This document shows positions 23,103 through 31,079 of a stretch of DNA of 64,000 nucleotides, piece after piece. The notes under the pieces are model-generated. The model was not told where the DNA came from. It searched no databases and saw only the letters and a program-made list of their open reading frames with translations. Position 1 is the first letter of the stretch; each line of letters starts with the position of its first letter. The stretch spans positions 6,510,001-6,574,000 of the forward strand of contig NZ_JACCCC010000001.1 in assembly GCF_013408795.1 (NCBI RefSeq), in the 5' to 3' direction. Position numbers and translations under genes: made by a program. Origin of the DNA: Spinactinospora alkalitolerans (GTDB taxonomy: Bacteria; Actinomycetota; Actinomycetes; Streptosporangiales; Streptosporangiaceae).

Positions 23103-24547
23103 TCGTTGATCACTGCCTCCATGATCTGTTTGGCCACCGGGGCGGCCAGGGCGCCGCCGCTCTGGTTGCCGTCCTCGACCACGACGGCCACCGCGACCTG
23201 GGGGTCGTCGGCGGGGGCGAAGGAGATGAACCAGTTGTGGGTGGTGTTTCTGCCGGTCTCCGCGGTTCCGGTCTTGCCGGCCACCTGCATGCCGGGGATG
23301 GCGCCGGTGGTGCCGCTGCCTTCGGCGCCCTCGGTCACGCCGATCATCATCTCGGTGAGCTCGTCGGCCGTGCTGGAGCTGACGGCCTCGCTGTAGACAT
23401 CGGGGTCGGCGGAGACGATCTCGGAGAGGTCGGGGCCCTGCACCGAGTCGACCAGGTAGGGCTTCATGACGTCGCCGTCGTTGGCGATGCCGGCGGCGAC
23501 CATGGCCATCTGCAGCGGGGTCGCCTGGACCTGGCCCTGCCCGATGCCGGACGTGGCGAGGGCGTTCTGGTCGATGTCGGTGGGGTACAGGCTCTCGGTG
23601 ACGTCGACCGGCACCTCCATCGGGCCGGTGTTGAACCCGAACGCCTCGGCCTGCTCGCCCATCTTCTCCGCGCCCAGTTCCTTGGCCCAGTTCGCCATGG
23701 AGGTGTTGCAGGAGATCATGATCGAGTGGGCCAGGGTGTCGGGGGCCCCGCCGTTGCAGGTCCCGTTGGGGGTGGCGTTGGGCAGCGTGCTGCCGCCGAT
23801 GGGCAGCCGGTCGGGGGCCTCCATGGTGGAGTCGGGGCTCGCGCCGTTCTCCAGCGCCGTCGCCGCGGTCACGACCTTGAACGTCGAGCCCGGGGGATAG
23901 CGCTCGTTGAACCCCCGGTTCAGCAGCGGCTTGTCCTCCTTGCTCTCCAGCTCGACCCAGTTCTCCGCCGCGCCGATCGAGTTCCCGACGCTGGCGACCT
24001 CGTTGGGGTCGTAGGTGGGCACCGAGACGGAGGCCAGGATGGCGCCGGTCTCGGGGTCGAGGGCCACGGCCGCGCCGTTCTTGTCGGGGGCGACCGAGCG
24101 CAGCCCCTCCATCGCCGCCTGCTGGGCCTCGGGGTCGAGCGTGAGGTTGACGGTGGCGCCCTGGCTCTGCTCACCGGTGAGCATGTCCAGGAAGTTGCGG
24201 ACCAGCAGCCGGCTGTCGGAGCCGTCGAGGAAGGAGTTCTCGGTCAGCTCGATGCCGTTGGCGCTGCCGCTGCGGAACACGCCGACGGGGTGGGCGTAGA
24301 GGTCGCCGTACTCGTAGACGCGCTGGTAGTTCTCGCTGTCCTCGATCGGCTCGGAGTAGGCGACCTGCTCGTTGCCGGCGACGATGGGGCCGCGGGGCAC
24401 GGTCAGCCGCTCGGCGAACTGCCGACGGTTGTACTCGTGCTCGCGCAGCGAGTCGGCCTGGATCGCCTGGATCCAGGTGGCGTTGAGCAGCAGCACGCCG
24501 AACAGCGCCATGGCGAAGACCGCGAGTCTGCGGATGGGCTTGTTCAT
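23099..24547 (-). CDS. pbpA: class B penicillin-binding protein (PbpA)
   Basis: The 482-residue transpeptidase has an N-terminal membrane anchor (residues about 7-27) and a transpeptidase domain. The three active-site motifs are SxxK in PPGSTFKVV, SxN in SCNTS and KTG in AGKTGTAE. It crosslinks peptidoglycan during septation or polar growth, partnered with the adjacent SEDS protein. It overlaps rodA by four bases (ATGA), so the pair is coupled. In mycobacteria PbpA is a PknB substrate. Confidence 0.95.
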   Translation of the reverse strand: MNKPIRRLAVFAMALFGVLLLNATWIQAIQADSLREHEYNRRQFAERLTVPRGPIVAGNEQVAYSEPIEDSENYQRVYEYGDLYAHPVGVFRSGSANGIELTENSFLDGSDSRLLVRNFLDMLTGEQSQGATVNLTLDPEAQQAAMEGLRSVAPDKNGAAVALDPETGAILASVSVPTYDPNEVASVGNSIGAAENWVELESKEDKPLLNRGFNERYPPGSTFKVVTAATALENGASPDSTMEAPDRLPIGGSTLPNATPNGTCNGGAPDTLAHSIMISCNTSMANWAKELGAEKMGEQAEAFGFNTGPMEVPVDVTESLYPTDIDQNALATSGIGQGQVQATPLQMAMVAAGIANDGDVMKPYLVDSVQGPDLSEIVSADPDVYSEAVSSSTADELTEMMIGVTEGAEGSGTTGAIPGMQVAGKTGTAETGRNTTHNWFISFAPADDPQVAVAVVVEDGNQSGGALAAPVAKQIMEAVINE

Positions 24548-25983
24548 CGGGATATCACCTGGGTAGCGCCCTCGTCCTGGATGGCCTGCGGGGCCGGTTT
24601 GCGCGCGTTGTTGCTCATGCGGATCAGCAGCGCGAGCATGAACCAGCTCGCCAGGAGCGCCGATCCGCCCTTTGCGACGAAGGGGATGGTGGCGCCGGTC
24701 ATCGGGATGACGCGGGTGACGCCGCCGATGACGACGAAGGTCTGGAACGCCAGCAGGAAGGAGATGCCCGAGGCGAACATCTTGATGAAGAGCTCCTTGG
24801 AGGCCAGCGCGACGCGCATCCCGCGCTGGACCAGCAGCGCCAGGGCGATCAGCATCACCATGATGCCGGTGAGCCCGAGCTCCTCACCGAACGCGGTGAA
24901 GATGAAGTCGTTCTGGACCTCGGGGACGTAGCCCGGCTTGCCGCCGCCAAGACCGGTGCCGAGGATACCGCCCTCGGCCAGGGCGAACATGCCCTGCACG
25001 AGCTGCTGGCTGTTGCCGGAGGTGTTGCAGAACGAACTGGGGTCGGCCATGGCGGCCGCGTCGCAGTACACATCGGGGGCGAACGCGTCGAGCCAGGTGA
25101 TCATGCGCACCCGGAAGTGCGGGACGAACGGGTAGAGCGCGGCGCAGGCGCCGAAGAACGCGGTCAGCCCGATGACGATCCACGAGGGGCGCTGGGTGGC
25201 GACGTAGATCATCGCCAGGAAGGTGCCGAACAGCAGCAGCGAGGTGCCCAGGTCGTTCATCAGGATGACCAGGACCACGATGCAGAAGCCCCAGGCGACC
25301 GCCATCGGCGCGGTGTCGCGCATCCGCGGCAGGTCGATGACCTTGATCGGGCCGACCTTGATCCGCTTGCTGGCCAGCGACAGCACGTCGCGCTTCATCA
25401 CCATGTACCCGGACAGGAAGATGACCAGGGCGATCTTGGCGAACTCCGAGGGCTGCATGGTGCCGAGCCCCGGGACGGCGATCCACTGCGTGGCGCCGTT
25501 GACCGTCCTGCCGAGTCCGGGGACGAGCGGCAGCAGCAGCAGGATGACCGCGCCCAGCGCCATGATGTAGGGGTAGCGCTGCAGCGTCCGCGGCTCCTTG
25601 AGGAAGAACACGATGACCGCGAACACCACCATGCTCAGCCCGGTCCAGAGGAGCTGACCCATCGCGCTGCCGTCATCGGTGTTGCCGGTGGCGTCGAGCA
25701 GCCGCCAGATCATCGCCAGGCCCAGCCCGTTCAGCACGGTGGCCAGCGGCAGCATCAGGGGGTCCGACCACGGCGCGAAGAACCGGATGAAGACGTGGGC
25801 CAGGATCGCCAGGCCGCCGAAGGGCACGGCGTAGGCGAAGAAGCCCGCCGGCATCGTGCCGTTGCGGGTCAGGCCGGCCTCGGCGAACGCGAACAGCGTG
25901 ATGCCGATCGCGAGCAGCAGCATGACGAGTTCGGCGTTGCGCCGCTTGATCGGTGGGAGAGCTGTGGACAGTGCCTCGCTCAT
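24544..25983 (-). CDS. rodA: SEDS-family peptidoglycan polymerase (RodA/FtsW)
   Basis: The 479-residue polytopic protein has about ten to twelve membrane helices. SEDS motifs include GATQWIAVPGLGTMQPSEFAKIALVIFLSGY, LMNDLGTSLLLFGTFLAMIYVAT and FGEELGLTGIMVML. SEDS proteins polymerise lipid II glycan strands with a class B PBP, here the downstream pbpA. It overlaps both pstP and pbpA by four bases. A cysteine pair in the extracellular loop (VYCDAAAMADPSSFCNTSG) may form a disulfide. Confidence 0.93.
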   Translation of the reverse strand: MSEALSTALPPIKRRNAELVMLLLAIGITLFAFAEAGLTRNGTMPAGFFAYAVPFGGLAILAHVFIRFFAPWSDPLMLPLATVLNGLGLAMIWRLLDATGNTDDGSAMGQLLWTGLSMVVFAVIVFFLKEPRTLQRYPYIMALGAVILLLLPLVPGLGRTVNGATQWIAVPGLGTMQPSEFAKIALVIFLSGYMVMKRDVLSLASKRIKVGPIKVIDLPRMRDTAPMAVAWGFCIVVLVILMNDLGTSLLLFGTFLAMIYVATQRPSWIVIGLTAFFGACAALYPFVPHFRVRMITWLDAFAPDVYCDAAAMADPSSFCNTSGNSQQLVQGMFALAEGGILGTGLGGGKPGYVPEVQNDFIFTAFGEELGLTGIMVMLIALALLVQRGMRVALASKELFIKMFASGISFLLAFQTFVVIGGVTRVIPMTGATIPFVAKGGSALLASWFMLALLIRMSNNARKPAPQAIQDEGATQVISR

Positions 25984-27356
25984 CGCCGTCCTCCTCCCTG
26001 CTCGTCGGCCGCGCCCTCGGGGGCGGTCGGAGCCTGGTCGGAGCCCTCCGCGGTGCCGGCGTCCGGAGAGGGCCCGCTGTCGGCCGGGGCGTCCATGCCG
26101 CAGGATCCGGGGTCGGCCCGGCACTCCTCGGCCTTGCCGCGCAGCTCCTCGATCCTGCTGTCGGCCTGCTCGCGGCTCTCCAGCGCGATCGTGTCGGTGA
26201 CCGCGTTGCGCTCGTTCTGCGGCAGGAACTCCATCGGGACGCCGGTGTCCTCCACCTGTTCGGCCAGGCTGTAGCCCGCCACATCGGTGTTGATGCCGCG
26301 GTAGACCGCCACGCTGGTCTCGTCCTCGGTCGGACCGATGAAGTACTGGCTGTTGAGGTATTGCTGACCGAAGTAGAACCCGGCCCCGGCCACGACCGCG
26401 ACGATCACCAGGAACGTGACCACCATGGGCCACCAGCGCTTGGTGGGGCGCTCCGGCTCGGGGCCGTCGGCCGGATCGAAGGCCGGGATGCGGTCCATCT
26501 CGGCGGTGTCGCCGCTGCCCCTGGTCAGCCCCTGGGCGCGCCCCGCGGGCGTGTCGGGCGTCATGACGGGCTCGCGCCGCTGGTCGGCCGCTCCCACGAC
26601 CGCGGGAACCGAGGTCGGCCCCTGCGGGTCGGTGGCGGTGTCGATGACGTCGGCCACGACCGCGGTGATGTTGTCGGGACCGCCGCCCCGGTTGGCGAGG
26701 TCGATGAGCCGGCGCGCGGCCGCGTCGACGCCGGGCTCCGAGGCCAGCGTCTCGTGGATGGTCTCCTTGCTGACCACGCCGGACAGCCCGTCGGAGCACA
26801 GCAGGTAGCGGTCGCCGACCTTGGCCTCGCGCACCGAGACGTCGGGCTCGACCTGCCCCTGGCCCTGGATCGCCCGCAGCAGCAGGGAGCGCTGCGGGTG
26901 GGTGGCGACCTCGTCCTCTGTGATCTTGCCCTCGTCGACGAGGGTCTGCACCAGCGTGTGGTCGTGGGTGATCTGGTTGAACTCGCCGTCGCGCAGCAGG
27001 TAGGCGCGGGAGTCGCCGACGTGGACGAGGGCCACGCGCGCGCCGGACCACAGCATGGCGGTCAGCGTCGTGCCCATGTTCTCCAGCCGGGGCTCCTCCC
27101 GGACCTTCTGGGCGAGGGCGCTGTTGGCCAGGTCGACGGCCTCTTCGAGGGAGCCCACCATCTCGTTGCCGGGCACGTCGTCGTCGAGCGGCATCAGGGA
27201 GGAGACCGCGACCGCGCTGGCGATCTCGCCGCCGGCGTGTCCGCCCATCCCGTCGGCGACCGCGAGCAGGTAGGGGCCGGCGTAGGCGGAGTCTTCGTTG
27301 CCTTCGCGGAGGCATCCTACGTCGGAGTACGCCGCGTATCGGAGAGCGATTGTCAT
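25980..27356 (-). CDS. pstP: PP2C-family serine/threonine phosphatase (PstP)
   Basis: The 458-residue protein has an N-terminal PP2C domain with metal-binding motifs ADGMGGHAGGE, GDSRAYLLRDGE, LCSDGLSG and GGPDNITAVV. A linker, a membrane helix (near residue 318, MVVTFLVIVAVVAGAGFYFG) and a low-complexity extracellular tail follow. PstP reverses PknA/PknB phosphorylation. It is coupled to fhaB and rodA by four-base overlaps. Confidence 0.95.
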   Translation of the reverse strand: MTIALRYAAYSDVGCLREGNEDSAYAGPYLLAVADGMGGHAGGEIASAVAVSSLMPLDDDVPGNEMVGSLEEAVDLANSALAQKVREEPRLENMGTTLTAMLWSGARVALVHVGDSRAYLLRDGEFNQITHDHTLVQTLVDEGKITEDEVATHPQRSLLLRAIQGQGQVEPDVSVREAKVGDRYLLCSDGLSGVVSKETIHETLASEPGVDAAARRLIDLANRGGGPDNITAVVADVIDTATDPQGPTSVPAVVGAADQRREPVMTPDTPAGRAQGLTRGSGDTAEMDRIPAFDPADGPEPERPTKRWWPMVVTFLVIVAVVAGAGFYFGQQYLNSQYFIGPTEDETSVAVYRGINTDVAGYSLAEQVEDTGVPMEFLPQNERNAVTDTIALESREQADSRIEELRGKAEECRADPGSCGMDAPADSGPSPDAGTAEGSDQAPTAPEGAADEQGGGRR

Positions 27357-27832
27357 TTGCGCAGTTCCAGGACGGTTTTGCCGATGCGGATGGGCTGTCC
27401 GACGGTGATCGGCTGCGGGCGGGTCAGCCGCTGCTGACCGAGGTAGGTGCCGTTCGTCGAACCGAGATCTTCCACGACCCAGCGGCCGTTGTCGGAGAAG
27501 ATGCGCGCGTGCCTGCCGGAGGCGTAGTCGTCATTGATGACCAGCGTCGCGTCCTTGGCGCGGCCGATGACGATCGGGTTCGCTGTGAGGTTGAGGGTGG
27601 TGCCGGCCAGGGGGCCCTTGGTGACGACCAGGGCCCGGGGCTCGTTGCGCCGGCCGCGGGGGGCGGCGGGCTTGGAGCGCCGAGGCTCGGATTTCGCGGT
27701 TCGCTTCGTCTTGGTCTTGCTTGCGGCGGTGCCGAACAGGTCGGTGCGGATCACTCCGACCGCCATGATCACGAACAGCCACAGCACCGCGAGGAACGCG
27801 AGCTTGATCAGCATGAGGGTCAGATCGGACAT
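27353..27832 (-). CDS. fhaB: FHA-domain membrane protein (FhaB/FipA)
   Basis: The 159-residue protein has an N-terminal membrane helix (LMLIKLAFLAVLWLFVIMAVGVI) and a C-terminal FHA domain. Its phosphothreonine-binding motifs are VIGRAKDA, SGRHARI and DLGSTNGTYL. It recruits phosphorylated partners in the PknA/B network and in mycobacteria bridges FtsZ and FtsQ. The start MSDLTLM was preferred over an upstream methionine because membrane anchoring begins there. The pstP start overlaps its end. Confidence 0.92.
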   Translation of the reverse strand: MSDLTLMLIKLAFLAVLWLFVIMAVGVIRTDLFGTAASKTKTKRTAKSEPRRSKPAAPRGRRNEPRALVVTKGPLAGTTLNLTANPIVIGRAKDATLVINDDYASGRHARIFSDNGRWVVEDLGSTNGTYLGQQRLTRPQPITVGQPIRIGKTVLELRK

Positions 27833-28093
27833 TGAAGTGCTCTTTAGCCCCTGTCGTGCTCCGGCTGGGTTGGCGGACCTCGGCGCCGCCAGTGCGTCGT
27901 GTTCGTGCTGAACCGTGCCAAACCGCGTCGAAAAGCCAAGTAAACCCAATGGACCCGGTTATTGTGCCCGATTGGTCAAGGATTCGGGGAGAGGGTCCTC
28001 CTGGCCCGGATTCGTCGCTGGTCGGGTGGGTCGGCACGGTGGCGGCTCGGTCCGCCCCTCCACCGGGGGCGAACCTCGCCGTCGGTGCCGCGG

Positions 28094-28855
28094 TCAGTCG
28101 CGGCGGAACGTCATGGTCGTCCTGCCGAGGCTGACCCGGGTTCCGTCCACCAGGCGCGCCCGTTTGACCTGCTGGCCGTTGACGAACGTGCCGTTGGTGG
28201 AGCCGAGGTCGACGAGAACGGCGTCGTCGTCCTCCACGCGGATCTCGGCGTGGTGGCGGGAGACGCCGTTGTCCACCAGCCGCAGATCACAGTCCGTCCC
28301 GCGACCCAGGAGCGTCACCTGGGTGTTGAGTTCGTAGGACTGCTGCATCCCCTGAGACGCGGGGGCGCCCTCGATGGTTGCGCCTCCCGGCGACAACAGC
28401 AGCCGCGGCCGGCCCTGGACGGCGCCGCCGCCGCGGGGGTGGTCGCTCACCGGCTGGCGGATCTCACCGCTCTCCACCGTCGAGCCGCGGATGACGCCGG
28501 AGCGGATGCGGAACCGGCCGGTCTGCAGGTCGTCGGCCGCGTCGAAGCGCACGCGCACCGGTCCGACGAACGAATAGCCCTGCTCCGTGGCGTACTCGCG
28601 CGCGAGCTTGGAAAGCTCCTGGCCCAGGCTGTCGGAATAGACCTCCAGGCGTTCCTTGTCAGAGCCGGACAGCTCCACGACGAAGTCGTTGGGGACCAGA
28701 GTGCGGCCTTGCGCGACGATCGCTGCGCGTTCGTCCATCTCGCGTTGCACGGCACTGGCGACCTCGACGGGCTGGAGTTCCGACTTGAAGGCCCGCGCGA
28801 AGGTGCCTTCGATCATGCCTTCGAGCCTGCGCTCGAAGCGTTGGAGCACTCCCAC
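28094..28855 (-). CDS. fhaA: FHA-domain protein with DUF3662 (FhaA)
   Basis: The 253-residue cytoplasmic protein starts with the DUF3662 domain (GVLQRFERRLEGMIEGTFARAFKSELQPVEVASAVQREMD). A C-terminal FHA domain (LLGRGTDCDLRL, SRHHAEIRV, DLGSTNGTFVNG) follows a short linker. FhaA binds phosphorylated PknB and the lipid II flippase MviN in mycobacteria. GGGAGG precedes the GTG at 28855. A 260-base gap separates it from fhaB, so the two may have separate promoters. Confidence 0.93.
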   Translation of the reverse strand: MGVLQRFERRLEGMIEGTFARAFKSELQPVEVASAVQREMDERAAIVAQGRTLVPNDFVVELSGSDKERLEVYSDSLGQELSKLAREYATEQGYSFVGPVRVRFDAADDLQTGRFRIRSGVIRGSTVESGEIRQPVSDHPRGGGAVQGRPRLLLSPGGATIEGAPASQGMQQSYELNTQVTLLGRGTDCDLRLVDNGVSRHHAEIRVEDDDAVLVDLGSTNGTFVNGQQVKRARLVDGTRVSLGRTTMTFRRD

Positions 28856-29071
28856 GAGGTACCTCCCTTACTCCACTCCCGATGTATGACGATCGTAGCC
28901 GTGCAAACGTGCCCTCTGCTTCACACTCGCCCCTGCGTCGCTGTTGATGTGTCGGCTCCCAATAGTGCACGACCGGTGTCGCGACCGTGCTAGCCTTGTG
29001 TCTGTCGCCAGGCGAACCGGTCGAAACGCCGGTTGCCGGGTCAAGGCGGTACCAATAGGTATATGTCACTC

Positions 29072-29154
29072 GGGCGGGTGGCGGAACGGTAGACGCGCAC
29101 GGTTCAGGTCCGTGTGTCCGAAAGGATGTGAGGGTTCAAATCCCTCCTCGCCCA
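29072..29154 (+). tRNA. tRNA-Leu (anticodon CAG)
   Basis: The acceptor GGGCGGG pairs with CTCGCCC. The anticodon stem CACGG/CCGTG carries loop TTCAGGT with CAG at 29105-29107. A long variable arm (GTGTCCGAAAGGATGT) marks a class II tRNA. CCA is not encoded. Confidence 0.94.
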
Positions 29155-29162
29155 CGGTGAAC

Positions 29163-29194
29163 AAGCCCCGCGGAAGCGGGGCTTTTTCTTTTTC
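29163..29194 (+). terminator. Rho-independent terminator of tRNA-Leu
   Basis: AAGCCCCGC and GCGGGGCTT pair around GGAA, followed by TTTCTTTTT, a classical terminator nine bases past the tRNA. Confidence 0.88.
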
Positions 29195-29275
29195 CTCGCC
29201 ATCCTCGCCGATTCCGGGCCCGTCGGCCGCGTGAACGCGCCGGGCGGGGCCGCGAAAGTCGCGCCGGCGCGCCGC

Positions 29276-29818
29276 TCAGGGCGACAGCACGGCGCCGAGG
29301 TTCTCCCAGCGGTTCAGTTCGCAGCCGCCGGCCTTGGAGAGGCCTGCGTCGATCTCGGTGCCGCCGACGTGGCCGGTGACGGTGGCGGTCTCCGGTCCGC
29401 CGTAGATGTGGGTGCAGGGCTGATCGCGGGGAACGGGCTCGAACGCCTCGGCCCCGGCTTCCTCCAGGTCCGCGCACGCCGCCTCGGGGTCGGGGTGGTC
29501 GCCGCCGACGGGGGAGCAGGTGAGGGTCCAGGTGCCGGTCTCGATGTCGTCGGGGCTCTGCGCGGTGTCGGCGTCGGGGTCGAGGGCGACCTCGATGACG
29601 AGCTCGGTTTCGGCGTCGCCGCCCCCGGGGGCGGCGGAGGGCGGTGACGCGCCGCCGTCCGGGCCGGGTGAGCCCGGGGAGGCGGAGTCGGAGGGGGCCG
29701 GTGAATCGTCTGCGGGGGCGACCTGGTCGGTGCCGCCGCCGCAGCCCACGACCAGGAACCCCAGGGCCGTGAGTGCGGCGAGGCGGACCGGCGCGGTCGC
29801 CGGGATGTGCTTGCGCAT
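29276..29818 (-). CDS. subtilisin-inhibitor-like (SSI) lipoprotein
   Basis: The protein of about 180 residues has a lipoprotein signal ending LVVGC. A Pro/Ser/Gly/Asp-rich linker follows, then a C-terminal SSI-type domain: TWTLTCSPVGGDHPDPEAACADLEEAG, PCTHIYGGPETATVTG and GGCELNRWENLGAVL. The four cysteines match the two disulfides of Streptomyces subtilisin inhibitor. SSI proteins are normally secreted freely; a lipid-anchored form is less usual. The start MRKHIPATAP gives a normal signal n-region. The target protease is unknown. Confidence 0.75.
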   Translation of the reverse strand: MRKHIPATAPVRLAALTALGFLVVGCGGGTDQVAPADDSPAPSDSASPGSPGPDGGASPPSAAPGGGDAETELVIEVALDPDADTAQSPDDIETGTWTLTCSPVGGDHPDPEAACADLEEAGAEAFEPVPRDQPCTHIYGGPETATVTGHVGGTEIDAGLSKAGGCELNRWENLGAVLSP

Positions 29819-29885
29819 ACCCTGTTCGACGCGTGCGGTCACCGCGGGGTTCCCGTTTGGTAGTGCCGGTGGCACGGAAAGTGAT

Positions 29886-30233
29886 ATGAGAGGTTTCCAG
29901 GTGTTTGGTGCGAATGTTCCGGTCGTCGAGGTCGGAACGGTTCCGGACGACGGCTACCTGCTGGACGTCCGCGAGGACGACGAGTGGCGGGCCGGGCACG
30001 CGCCGCAGGCCGTGCACATCCCCCTGCACGAGCTCTCCCAGCGGGCCGGTGAGGTCCCCCAGGACCGCCAGGTCTACGTCATCTGCCGGGTGGGCGGCCG
30101 CTCGGCCCAGGCCGTGCAGGCGCTCAACGACGCCGGGTGGCAGGCGGCCAACGTCGCCGGCGGAATGAGCGCCTGGGCCCTGGCCGGCCGCGGCATGGCC
30201 AGCGAGACCGGGACCGACCCGAAGGTCGTCTAG
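29886..30233 (+). CDS. single-domain rhodanese
   Basis: The 115-residue protein has the rhodanese fold motifs YLLDVREDDEWRAGHAPQAVHIPL and the active-site loop VICRVGGRSAQA, whose cysteine carries persulfide. It probably moves sulfane sulfur or detoxifies sulfide or cyanide. The ATG at 29886 starts the domain; upstream frame is antisense of the SSI gene. Its stop codon overlaps the stop of the convergent alkyltransferase gene. Confidence 0.88.
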   Translation: MRGFQVFGANVPVVEVGTVPDDGYLLDVREDDEWRAGHAPQAVHIPLHELSQRAGEVPQDRQVYVICRVGGRSAQAVQALNDAGWQAANVAGGMSAWALAGRGMASETGTDPKVV

Positions 30234-30904
30234 CCGCTCCGGCTCCTCTTCTTGAACTCTTCGAGGGTGAGCAGGTAACGCTTGGCGTCCGGGCCGCCGG
30301 CGTAGGGGCCGGTCTCGTGGGGGTAGCCGTCGGGGATCACCCGATGGCACGGCAGCAGCACGCAGATCGGGTTGGTGGCCAGCGTGTTCACCACCGCACG
30401 GACGGCGTTGCCGCGCCCGACCCCCTCGGCCAGCCCCTGGTAGGTCGCCGTCGAGCCGTAGGGGACCCTCAGCAGCGAGCGCAGTACCACGCGGCCGAAG
30501 TCACTGGTCAGGCGCAGGTCGAGCGGGACGGAGAAGGACGTCAGCCTGCCCTCGAAGTAGGCGTTGAGCTCACGGCGCACGGGGTCCAGCCGGGCCTCGT
30601 GCGTGCCGATCCTGGACGAGACCGCGCGCGCCAGCCGCGGCAGCAGCGTCTCCTCGGGGTCGAACGAGCAGCACACCAGTCCCCGCTGGGTCAGCGCCAG
30701 GGACAGGAAGCCCACCGGCGTCTCGGCGGTCCCGGTGACGACGTCGAACCGGGCGTCCTCGGCGGGCGGCTCGGGCCGCCGCGGCGGATCGGCCCACCGC
30801 TGCCCCGAGGTCGTCGCCCGGATCAGCGCGTCCAGGTCGTCGTCGTCCGGCTGATCGATGCCGCCGAGCCGGTCGCGTCGCTTCCCGCGCCAGGTTTTCG
30901 TCAC
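30230..30904 (-). CDS. ogt: methylated-DNA--[protein]-cysteine S-methyltransferase
   Basis: The 224-residue repair protein has the suicide cysteine motif LLPCHRVIP, the helix-turn-helix TYQGLAEGVGRGNAVRAVVNTLATNP with its arginine finger, and PYAGGPDAKRYLL downstream. It removes O6-alkyl groups from guanine, used once per molecule. GAGGGG precedes the GTG at 30904, which I chose over two upstream methionines. The N-terminal 50 residues are charged and non-conserved. Confidence 0.88.
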   Translation of the reverse strand: MTKTWRGKRRDRLGGIDQPDDDDLDALIRATTSGQRWADPPRRPEPPAEDARFDVVTGTAETPVGFLSLALTQRGLVCCSFDPEETLLPRLARAVSSRIGTHEARLDPVRRELNAYFEGRLTSFSVPLDLRLTSDFGRVVLRSLLRVPYGSTATYQGLAEGVGRGNAVRAVVNTLATNPICVLLPCHRVIPDGYPHETGPYAGGPDAKRYLLTLEEFKKRSRSG

Positions 30905-31079
30905 GTTCGCCCCTCGTGTCGCCTTCATCATGTCGGCCCGACGATGAATGAAGGATGACACGGGGTGCTCCTTCCGCAGTGGAACCGAAAGGCGCGTGGC
31001 GGGGTGCCATACCCACCAAATTGGACCAACCTCGGCATTCGTATGCCGTAGACAGGCCCCTGAATGGCACTATGACGTC

